DNA of 31,200 nt from an uncultured Actinobaculum sp. (GTDB lineage: Bacteria; Actinomycetota; Actinomycetes; Actinomycetales; Actinomycetaceae), in the NCBI GenBank assembly GCA_938020505.1, contig CALIHR010000012.1, positions 1 to 31,200 on the forward strand, in the 5' to 3' direction. Each line of letters starts with the position of its first letter. Positions within the stretch are counted from its first letter, which is position 1. The notes under the pieces were generated by a model that made no database searches, was not told the origin of the DNA, and saw nothing but the letters and a program-made list of their open reading frames with translations. The position numbers and the translations under genes were made by a program. Below are positions 16,805 through 24,282 of this stretch, piece by piece.

Positions 16805-19380
16805 TTTTCGTCCGAAAGAAAGTCGTTGCTGTGCAGGAGTTGCACGTGGAGCTTCTTGCCGTCGTTGTCCCCGATGCTCAGCAGGGGATCGCCGACGACG
16901 AACCTGCCGAATCCCTGAGCTCGCAGTTCGCCGATGCCCACGGTTTCCAGCTCGCGCAAGGCGGCGAGGGCCTTTCGCCGCTGCTCGGCGTTGTCCCCGA
17001 GGCAAACCTTGAGGACCGAACCGGCCTGGACGGCGAGGCGGGTCGCGCGAGGCTGGCCCTCGGCGGCCGACCAAGAATCGACTCGGCGGTATCTCAATCC
17101 CGCTCGGTACCGATGGTCGCTTTCGCAGTCGTTGGCGTCTTGCTTGGGCAGTGTGCCGTTGTCGCATTTGGAGGACGATGTGCCGTCGTCGCGCTTGGGC
17201 GGCGTCATGCCGTTGTTGGCGTCTTGCTTGGAAGCTGCGGTGCCCTCCTTGCCCGTCTTTTCTGGGGAGAAGAGTTCGATGCGCGCATCCGCGCTGTCGA
17301 AGGCCTTGGAGCGATTGAACGCATCGATGATGTCTTTTGAACTGCCTGCCGCGCCGAGCGACCGTGAGCGCAGAAGAAGGTCGGAGGTGAACCAGATGGT
17401 CGTGGCGCCTTCGCTGTCCCATGCATCGGCATTGCCCGTGTTTGCATTGTCGTCCAAGTTTGCGCGGACATCTGCGACTGAACCGTTCCCCGAAGCCGCG
17501 TTGCCGCCTGCATCTGCGCCGTTGCCGCCTGCATCTGCGTCACCGCCTGCGGCTGCGCGGTCGGATGTGGGTTTCTCGGTCGTCTCGCACTCGGCGAGGC
17601 CGAACGTTCCGGTGAGCCTGCGCGACCCGAGGCGGGCCTGCCCGTGCAGGATCTCGGGCAGCATCTCGCCGAGAGCGCGCTGGCTGACCTGCTGTGTCTC
17701 GTTTTGCGCCTCTCCTGGCCGGCGCTCGCACAGATTCTTGGTGACCGTCGGCTGGTGCTTATACAGGCTCTCGGTGATCGTGACCTCGGATTGCAATGTG
17801 AGACCCGCCGCGAGCGCCCGCACCAGGAAGAGCTGGCCGTCTTTTGCGGTTCCCCGAACTGCGTCGTGCGCGGTGGACTGGCGTCCGGTCACCGGAGGCG
17901 CGCCCGTGCCATACCTCGGCTTGCCGGGTTCGCCGTCCCCGAAGTCGAAGATGTAGCCCGACCGGACCGGAACGTGCACTTTCTCCGGTTCCTTCGAGAT
18001 GAGGCGGTTCCACAGCTCTCGCGTCGACGGGGCGGTTTCGCTGGCTTGCATATCGGGGCCGTCGCCGGGACTGCCGGGTTCGCCCTTCACCCTGCAAGGC
18101 TCGCCCGCCGAGTTGGTTGATTGGCCGGTCGAAGGCTCGTCGTCGGCACTGCTGCCGTCCGGCCGCTCGCCGGGGACCTTCGGATAGGAGAAGACCATGG
18201 GAACAGGCCGCCCGCGAACCCCTGCGACGCACGCCGTCGCGTCCGAAACGAACAGGTCGCCGTTGACCACGGCATTGCGAATCCGCGTGTCTTTGGGGAA
18301 CTCGGCACACAGGCGCGAATGCGCCCACGCCAGCATCACGGTTCCACGCAGGAAATCGAGAGAGCGCACCTCGTTGGACATCGGCGCCTCGTAGGAGACC
18401 ACCGGCGTTTTCAACTTGATGTTCAAGTCGAACGAGCGGTATGACGGCGAATCGGCCCGGCCGTCCGCTCGCTGGCGATCCGGTTTCCTTTTCGACTCGG
18501 CTTGCTTGTGCTGATCGGTTTGCTTCGACGGATCCGTATCCTCCGCGCTCGCGACGCAAGGAGGTTCGCCCGGTGCGCCGACATGGACCGAGGCGGGCGC
18601 CTTGGTGAGGCTACCGAGTTTCTCCTGCAGCCACTCTTTACATGCGGCGTGGGCGGCTTCGGCTTGTCCATCGACGGAACTGGGGGATTGGTCTGCGCCG
18701 GAGTCCGAGGAGCCATCCTCGCCGGACCCGGCGGTTTCGCCCTCGTCAGAGTTTGCGGAGCAGCCACCGCCGACGTCGTCCGGGAAGCCGACGGTGATCT
18801 CGCATCGCCCGTCGCCGTTTGTCTTCTCGGACCCGATCGCCGGCACGAGCGTCCCGGCAAGGGCCAGCACGAACTTTGCACTCTCGACTTGATCCTCGTT
18901 CCAGGTGTCCGAATCGACGAAGTCCACGCGGCCCTTGAGCACGCAGGCCGGAGCCCGTTCGATGATTCGGAAATGGTCGGGCTTTGCGGCGCCTGTCTTC
19001 TCGTCGATTGAGACGCTCACGGCCTCGGTCACTTTGGCGGTGCCGGCATCGTCGGCAGCCTTCGCTTCTTCGCAGATGCGCGCATCGGAGAAGATGACCG
19101 CCCGCGGGACGGTTTCATCCTCGTCGGCGTCTCCAAGGTTCGGCGCGCCCCCGAAAAGCGAGCCGATGAAAGCGTGCCATCTTCCCGATTGCCCGCCGTC
19201 GAGAGCCCGAGCCACAGTGAGCGCCTGCTCGCGAATCACTCCGGTTATGACGGTTCCGCGCACCACGGGCTGATTGTTTTCGTCGACTTCGACGACGGAG
19301 TCGACGCCGCCTGCGTAGCCGACACCGGTGCCGACGCCCCAGTCGGATGTGAATCTGATCGTCACGGGGATGCTGTTCAT
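16801..19380 (-). CDS. csx10: Csx10-like CRISPR RAMP with an N-terminal Cas7-like domain
   Basis: An 859-residue RAMP starting MNSIPVTIRFTSDWGVGTG, at an ATG overlapping the cas10 stop (ATGA) and preceded by AGGAGG; the longer open frame upstream lies inside cas10 and is rejected. Unit 1 (about 1-250) has AGGVDSVVEVD, with Asp27 at the position of the Csm3 catalytic Asp, then VVRGTVITGVIREQ. Unit 2 has FDLNIKLKTPVVS, FLRGTVMLAWAHSRLC (about 342), an IRNAVVNGDLFVSDATA strand and PVPMVFSYPKV, the pattern of Csx10, which takes the Cas5-like crRNA-tag position in III-D. The C-terminus has a Gly-rich GELRAQGFGRFVVGDPL (about 817). Long Gly/Ala/Asn/Asp and Lys/Asp repeats interrupt it (around 17150-17560). 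The Csx10 assignment is from pattern, not search. Confidence 0.75.
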   Translation of the reverse strand: MNSIPVTIRFTSDWGVGTGVGYAGGVDSVVEVDENNQPVVRGTVITGVIREQALTVARALDGGQSGRWHAFIGSLFGGAPNLGDADEDETVPRAVIFSDARICEEAKAADDAGTAKVTEAVSVSIDEKTGAAKPDHFRIIERAPACVLKGRVDFVDSDTWNEDQVESAKFVLALAGTLVPAIGSEKTNGDGRCEITVGFPDDVGGGCSANSDEGETAGSGEDGSSDSGADQSPSSVDGQAEAAHAACKEWLQEKLGSLTKAPASVHVGAPGEPPCVASAEDTDPSKQTDQHKQAESKRKPDRQRADGRADSPSYRSFDLNIKLKTPVVSYEAPMSNEVRSLDFLRGTVMLAWAHSRLCAEFPKDTRIRNAVVNGDLFVSDATACVAGVRGRPVPMVFSYPKVPGERPDGSSADDEPSTGQSTNSAGEPCRVKGEPGSPGDGPDMQASETAPSTRELWNRLISKEPEKVHVPVRSGYIFDFGDGEPGKPRYGTGAPPVTGRQSTAHDAVRGTAKDGQLFLVRALAAGLTLQSEVTITESLYKHQPTVTKNLCERRPGEAQNETQQVSQRALGEMLPEILHGQARLGSRRLTGTFGLAECETTEKPTSDRAAAGGDADAGGNGADAGGNAASGNGSVADVRANLDDNANTGNADAWDSEGATTIWFTSDLLLRSRSLGAAGSSKDIIDAFNRSKAFDSADARIELFSPEKTGKEGTAASKQDANNGMTPPKRDDGTSSSKCDNGTLPKQDANDCESDHRYRAGLRYRRVDSWSAAEGQPRATRLAVQAGSVLKVCLGDNAEQRRKALAALRELETVGIGELRAQGFGRFVVGDPLLSIGDNDGKKLHVQLLHSNDFLSDEK

Positions 19381-21509
19381 TTCCTTGCCTCCTGGGAAGC
19401 GACTGACGGGCCGTTTCCGTTTGTCGAATCCCTGTTTCCTTTGCTTGCCTTGTCCGTTTTGCCGACGGCGCCTTCTTGGCCCTCGTCGTTCTGCTGGTCT
19501 GCTGCGCCTTCTTGGCCCGTTTCTTTTCTTTCCAGTTCCTCCAGATAGCTCTGCGGCAGCAGGTCGGCCAACTCGATCAGGTCGAAGACGAGATCTGGCC
19601 CGCCGATCGCGTCCAGCAGATTGCTTAGCTCGCCGTTGGAGTCCTTGGCGGCTTGCCACTCGGCGTCGATCTTCTTGTCCGAATCCTGCTTCTTGGCTTG
19701 TGCCTGCTCGGCACTCGAAGCGATCTCCTCCCTGGCCGTGTCAGACTGAAGCTTCCTGATCCGCGCCGCCCTGGTTTTCGGGAAGGCCAAGGGCTCTTCG
19801 TTTCCGCCGGCCGGCTTCAATCCTTTGAAAAGCGCGGTGCGCTCGCACATCTCTTTCCAGGCGGGGTGTCCGCGCAGAGCGGGGTGTTCATGCGGGTCTT
19901 CCGCTGCTCCTTCGGGTGCGGCGGATTGGCCCTTCTTCGCCTTGGCTTCAAGATCGACGTCGGACGTCACCTTGAGCGGCCGCCGCGTGAAGGACTTATA
20001 GGAGCGCAACAGCTCATCGGGGTCCAAAACGGTTGAATCGAACAGCACGTGAAAGTTCAGAGTGGAGCATTCTTCTCCTTCGACCTTGCCGAGGGCCTTC
20101 GCGCTCTTGATGAGCCTTTCCGCAAGGTCGTAGGCGATGTGGAAAGGGAACTTCCTGGGGACGATCGCGACGCCCGCCGCGGCCGTCATTGGACCTCCTT
20201 GCTTTTCACTCGCGCTTTCCGCATTCTTGCTTTCTCTTTCCGCGTTTTCGCCCGCGCCTTCGGCGTTTTCATCCTCACCGGTGCTTTTGGCGCATTCGCC
20301 TGTGCCCTGCCTGCTTTTGGGGCCCAGATACTTGAGCAGTGTATCTTTGCCGGTCTCTTCTTCGAACGCGGTGAGGAACTTTTCCGTGAAAGGCAACGCG
20401 TAAGTCGCATCGGTGATGACGGTGGCATCGTCTCCGCCGAGGATCACCGGCACGACGGGGATCGCCGCGATGTCTTTGACGTCTTTCTCGGCGAGAAAGG
20501 CGACTTCCGCCCAGGCGGCGAGGAAGGACTTCTGCATCGCCTTTTCAAGGCGTCTGTTGATTTCGAGGAGGAACCGGCGGAGGGCGTCCGGGGACTTATG
20601 CGGGTCGTCCGTTGGGCCCGCACTGGCGGATTCTTCCGCAACGCCGGATCTGCTCTGCTCAGCAAGAACTTCTGAACGGAAGACGCCGCCGGGGATAGTC
20701 TCAAGCGACTTCTGAAGGTTGCGCATGATCTCGCCGACGCCGTTGCCGTCAATGTGAATGACCGCCACCTTGGAGAGGCGCTCGTCCTCCGTGCGATCCC
20801 TGCCGTCGATCGTCTCGGAGCTGATCGACCTTGCCAGCTTTTCCTCGAGCATAGTCGGGTCGCGGGTCAGAAGATCTTCGCGCCCCAACAGATCGTGATG
20901 CCTTCCTAGCTCTTCTAGATCTTTCTGTTCGACGGCTAGCTCGATGAAACTGAGGCGCGCAGCGATGGCGTGGTGTCTGCAAACCCTGCTTGAAAGCGAG
21001 AGAGCGGTCGCCTTGTCGTCCCTCGCCTCGTCGCAGACGCCCAATCGCGACGACGCCGGAAGCGCCGAGTCTCGTCCGCGCTGAAGGAAGGGCATCTGCG
21101 AGAATCTCGCTTGCGCGGGAGGCCGATTGAGCGCGTACTCGGCGGCTGTCCTGTGCACTTTCTTGAGATCGGAATCGCTGACGTGGGGATGTTCGACGTC
21201 GTCGCCGGGATTCCGGAGATCGACGAAGACCCCGGAAACGTCCAAGCCGGACGCGGCAGAAAAGGCCTTGCGGGTGACTTTGCCGATCAGCTTGCGCGCA
21301 TTGTCTTCGGTCGCGACGGTCAGGATGACCTTGCCGGACGACTTCGAGACCCAGCCGAAGTCGATCTTCGGGCGGGCGCTGCTGGCGGCTTGCTCGGTCC
21401 ACTCGGCAAGCTGTGTGATGAGGTAGGAGGCCCCCACATTTTCGCGCAAACGCGGGGAAGAGAAGACAAACCGCTGATTTCCGTTGGTCTCCAGCATGAT
21501 GAGTTTCAT
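19377..21509 (-). CDS. cas10: Cas10 (Cmr2-like), GGDD palm, no HD domain
   Basis: A 710-residue large subunit of the type III effector. It starts MKLIMLETNGNQRFVF and continues RLRENVGASYLITQLAEW, the signature start of the HD-less Cas10/Cmr2 second-palm family. The first palm-like strand is AVIHIDGNGVGEIM (Asp254). The cyclase palm has VILGGDDATVITD with GGDD at 358-361, then AGVAIVPRKFPFHIAYDLAERLIKSAK. Intact GGDD predicts synthesis of cyclic oligoadenylate or a related nucleotide on target-RNA binding; absence of an N-terminal HD domain predicts no ssDNase activity. A Glu/Asn/Ala repeat insert (SKNAESASEK region) precedes the last palm strand, and the C-terminus is a charged tail. ATG 21509 has a strong AAAGGAGGG site six nt upstream. 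It is first in the effector operon and divergent from the CARF gene. Confidence 0.92.
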   Translation of the reverse strand: MKLIMLETNGNQRFVFSSPRLRENVGASYLITQLAEWTEQAASSARPKIDFGWVSKSSGKVILTVATEDNARKLIGKVTRKAFSAASGLDVSGVFVDLRNPGDDVEHPHVSDSDLKKVHRTAAEYALNRPPAQARFSQMPFLQRGRDSALPASSRLGVCDEARDDKATALSLSSRVCRHHAIAARLSFIELAVEQKDLEELGRHHDLLGREDLLTRDPTMLEEKLARSISSETIDGRDRTEDERLSKVAVIHIDGNGVGEIMRNLQKSLETIPGGVFRSEVLAEQSRSGVAEESASAGPTDDPHKSPDALRRFLLEINRRLEKAMQKSFLAAWAEVAFLAEKDVKDIAAIPVVPVILGGDDATVITDATYALPFTEKFLTAFEEETGKDTLLKYLGPKSRQGTGECAKSTGEDENAEGAGENAERESKNAESASEKQGGPMTAAAGVAIVPRKFPFHIAYDLAERLIKSAKALGKVEGEECSTLNFHVLFDSTVLDPDELLRSYKSFTRRPLKVTSDVDLEAKAKKGQSAAPEGAAEDPHEHPALRGHPAWKEMCERTALFKGLKPAGGNEEPLAFPKTRAARIRKLQSDTAREEIASSAEQAQAKKQDSDKKIDAEWQAAKDSNGELSNLLDAIGGPDLVFDLIELADLLPQSYLEELERKETGQEGAADQQNDEGQEGAVGKTDKASKGNRDSTNGNGPSVASQEARK

Positions 21510-21684
21510 TCAAGCCCTCCTTTGGGCTACTGAGGTGTACAAGAGAATCCTAGTACTTTTCTGCCGAGTTTTCACGACTTTTCTTTCGGAAAATTTTGGA
21601 ATAGTATGGACGCTTCCAGGGCGGTAAGACTAGACTCGCTCTGGGGGCTGGTTGTGGCCCCGTTCACTCAAAGAGGAGGCAGCG
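21510..21684. promoter_or_regulatory. Divergent promoter region between cas10 and the CARF gene
   Basis: This 175-nt gap is the only intergenic space between the two outward-facing operons and is distinctly A/T-rich from 21540 to 21610. TAGTAT near 21602 is a possible -10 for the + operon, but no good -35 pairs with it. On the - strand TACTAGGAT and TTGTACAC are candidate promoter parts. A small near-palindrome, GAAAATTTTG, lies near 21590. Coordinated expression of effector and sensor from here is likely by position only. Confidence 0.6.
21513..21528 (-). promoter_or_regulatory. Small hairpin holding the cas10 ribosome-binding site
   Basis: In the cas10 leader mRNA AGCCC and GGGCT can pair (5 bp) around the loop AAAGGA. 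The Shine-Dalgarno AAAGGAGGG therefore lies partly in the loop and partly in the stem, just before the ATG at 21509. This could lower cas10 translation, but a 5-bp stem may also be chance. Confidence 0.4.
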
Positions 21685-24282
21685 GTGACGCTCATCATTC
21701 ACGCAGCAGGCGACGGCGATCTGGGGAGTGACATCCTTGGACTCGAAAAAGCTCAAAAAAACGCCAAAAGGAAAGAACGTCGAGAAAAACTAGATTCTCT
21801 CATTGAGAGGGCGGAGTCCGGCGAAGTCGACAGGCTTATCGGGGCCCTCTTTAAGAACGAGTACCCAAAACTTCGTGAAAAATCTAAGAGATTCACTCGC
21901 TCGCCTATAGCCTTAGAACTCGAGACCCTCCACAGAGAGCGGAAGACAAAGAACGTTAAGTTCATCCTGGTGGGCACGGAAACCGGTGACGAAAACACTG
22001 ATACCGCAAAGACTGCCTGTTTACTTGAAAAGGCATTGGGGATCAAAGAAGTTAAGGATTATGTCGAAAAAGAATATGGGATAATTATTGACAAGGTGAC
22101 TGTAGAAATTGGGGATCTTCGAGAGCGAAAGAGCTTGAATAGCCTTAGGGGCCGTCTTGAATGTGAGTTCAAAGCCGGCAATTCCTCAAGGCAGACGCTG
22201 GTAAATGCTTTTTCAGGCTCCACTATGGTGGTTTGCGCGTTAATGGGTTTGGTGGATCAAATAGGCTTCGATTGGGAGATTGCTATTCCTTCCTTATCGG
22301 AATCTGGGGATTTCAGCGCCTGTCTTCGGAAGCTCCAGCTGGATGAATCCGGTGTCTTCTACTGGCTGCGGTCGCTCGGTTACCTGGAACAGGCGAAGGA
22401 ATGGGCGGAGACGGAAGGTTCGGAAAAACTGATCGACGTTGAGTGTGGAGAAGGCTCTAAACACAACGAACTTCTTGCCCGCCTAGAAGTCTTGAAATGC
22501 AGGCAAAAGGAAGTGACTTCCCGGGAGTTGGCCGCCGGTGCGGCTGTCAGCATGCTCAGAGGCGACAACGGCGCGGGCTTGCTGCTGAGAGCTTGGCTGG
22601 AGAAAACATACGAAGAAAAGTTGGAAGAAAAGAACGGTAAGCTTCTAAGCGAGCACAAGTATGTATCGATTTTTCAGGGAGGACGTGAGCTAGGGCCGAT
22701 TCTCGGCGAAGCAAAAGAACGGGTGGCGGCGGGAGTCGAGTTAGAGGCGGACAAGTGGTTGATTGAGCATGAGTGGGTGAACGATGCGGGAAAGACAGCT
22801 GTCCACGATGCCGCCGCCCCCACTCTTCAACAAATTGATTCTATGAGAGAGACGCCAGAGCTGGACGACGTAGTTCCGGAATGGATGCCGTGGCCGTTCC
22901 AAAGACCGATTCTCTATATATTCGCGATGGGAACGTCGTGTCAGAGTCCGACGGTTCCTGAAAGAGTTTTGCAAGAGCCATTGAAGACGGGGCCGGCCGG
23001 GGAAAAGCAGTCTCCTGGTGAGCAGATGCTGGCGAGGCTGCGTCGTGCCTATCCGGGAGCGTTATTGCCTGATTCCCCAGGTTTGCCTGTTGAATTCCTT
23101 ATCCTGCACTCCTCTGATCCCGGTTCAAAACAAGCTGCCATGGAAGCCGCGACGTCGGTCTTGACCTCCGCTGCAACGAACGCCTGGGAAAACGGACGAC
23201 GCCCGCCCGTGGACATCGCCGAATATGGCCCTGGAGACGCCAACGACTTGATTGCTACGTCGCTAGTTTCCGAGGCCGTGGCCGCCCAAGTGAAAATGAC
23301 GCTCGACAACAAGAGGCCTGCGACGGTCGTCGTGGTTGGAACAGGGCAAAAAGGCGCCGTCATCGGAGCCTTGGAAGCCGCGCAAAAGTGGTGTGGTGAG
23401 AATGCCGTTCCGTTGTTCCTTCAAACGTTTGTCGACAAGAGAGACAACAAGGAACCGGAACCGCAGTTCCACCGCATCGCTCTTCACCGCAGCGCCAAGA
23501 AAGCTTTGCTCAAGGCGGCCTTGACGAGCCTGCGCAATATGAATCTCTTGAGCGCGATGAGGGTTCTCGGTGCGGGTGACAGCGAGATGAATGAATTCGC
23601 CGACAGGTGCGACGACTTGAGGTGCGAGTACGTAAAGGCGGTCAATTCGAAGGACCCCGATGCGGATGCGGCGACGATCCTCGACGTGCTGAGAGTGGTG
23701 CGATGGCTGTGGAACGATCCGCTCGAAAGCGACTGCAACGGTGCATATATGCAAGAGATGTCGGAGGACTGGGAGACTCGATCCAGGCTTGCAGTTGTCA
23801 CGGCCGAAATTACAAGCTTCAGGCGTGGAAAACGCAAGCTCATGGTTCGCAACACAAGCCTCGAGGCCGGCGATTTGCTGAGCATTGTTGATTCACCTGC
23901 AACAGGGGATGCTCGTGAATCGGGGAACAGGAAGACAAACAAGAAACCTAGACAGGCCAATCATAAAGATTTGCTTGAGCTTCTTTACCGTGTACGCAGT
24001 GGCCTTGTTGTTCTTCATGGTGAAACGGCGCCTGACGAAGCACTTGATGAGGTCCTCGAAGAGCTTGCGTACCCTTCTAACGATGGAAGCGGCGGAAAGC
24101 TCAATATAGTGGTTCCTGCCGGTTTCTCCTATCCCTGCCTCATCGACGAGGTGTGCAAGAGCGTCGAGGCAGTCGCTGGAACAGGTGAATATCCTGCTCT
24201 GGGGAACTCGGATTGGGAGAAGCGGTACAAGGATCTGTTCCAAGAGATTTGCGAGGAACTGCGAAAGACGGAGTCGCAATGA
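21685..24282 (+). CDS. Large protein with two CARF-like segments, putative cyclic-nucleotide sensor
   Basis: An 865-residue protein. GTG 21685 is chosen because GAGGAGG lies five nt upstream; TTG 21652 would add 11 residues. CARF domains sense cyclic oligoadenylate made by Cas10. Segment 1 (about 88-200) has VKFILVGTETGDENTDT and NAFSGSTMVVCALMGLVDQ, the usual loop-helix pattern of CARF ligand sites. Segment 2 (about 405-620) has RPILYIFAMGTSC, EFLILHSSDPGSKQ and VVVVGTGQKGAVIGALEAA. The remainder is mainly helical. No PD-(D/E)XK motif is evident; RSGLVVLH (Arg771, His778) has HEPN-like Rx6H spacing but uncertain context. It overlaps the next gene by ATGA. Codon use is visibly more A/T-rich than its neighbours, suggesting separate ancestry. 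The CARF call rests on pattern and context. Confidence 0.65.
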   Translation: MTLIIHAAGDGDLGSDILGLEKAQKNAKRKERREKLDSLIERAESGEVDRLIGALFKNEYPKLREKSKRFTRSPIALELETLHRERKTKNVKFILVGTETGDENTDTAKTACLLEKALGIKEVKDYVEKEYGIIIDKVTVEIGDLRERKSLNSLRGRLECEFKAGNSSRQTLVNAFSGSTMVVCALMGLVDQIGFDWEIAIPSLSESGDFSACLRKLQLDESGVFYWLRSLGYLEQAKEWAETEGSEKLIDVECGEGSKHNELLARLEVLKCRQKEVTSRELAAGAAVSMLRGDNGAGLLLRAWLEKTYEEKLEEKNGKLLSEHKYVSIFQGGRELGPILGEAKERVAAGVELEADKWLIEHEWVNDAGKTAVHDAAAPTLQQIDSMRETPELDDVVPEWMPWPFQRPILYIFAMGTSCQSPTVPERVLQEPLKTGPAGEKQSPGEQMLARLRRAYPGALLPDSPGLPVEFLILHSSDPGSKQAAMEAATSVLTSAATNAWENGRRPPVDIAEYGPGDANDLIATSLVSEAVAAQVKMTLDNKRPATVVVVGTGQKGAVIGALEAAQKWCGENAVPLFLQTFVDKRDNKEPEPQFHRIALHRSAKKALLKAALTSLRNMNLLSAMRVLGAGDSEMNEFADRCDDLRCEYVKAVNSKDPDADAATILDVLRVVRWLWNDPLESDCNGAYMQEMSEDWETRSRLAVVTAEITSFRRGKRKLMVRNTSLEAGDLLSIVDSPATGDARESGNRKTNKKPRQANHKDLLELLYRVRSGLVVLHGETAPDEALDEVLEELAYPSNDGSGGKLNIVVPAGFSYPCLIDEVCKSVEAVAGTGEYPALGNSDWEKRYKDLFQEICEELRKTESQ

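Noticed and set aside
19381..19659. N-terminal extension of the Csx10-like gene into cas10.
   Set aside because: The 93 extra residues are Arg/Gly-rich shadow sequence; ATG 19380 has a strong ribosome-binding site and an ATGA overlap.
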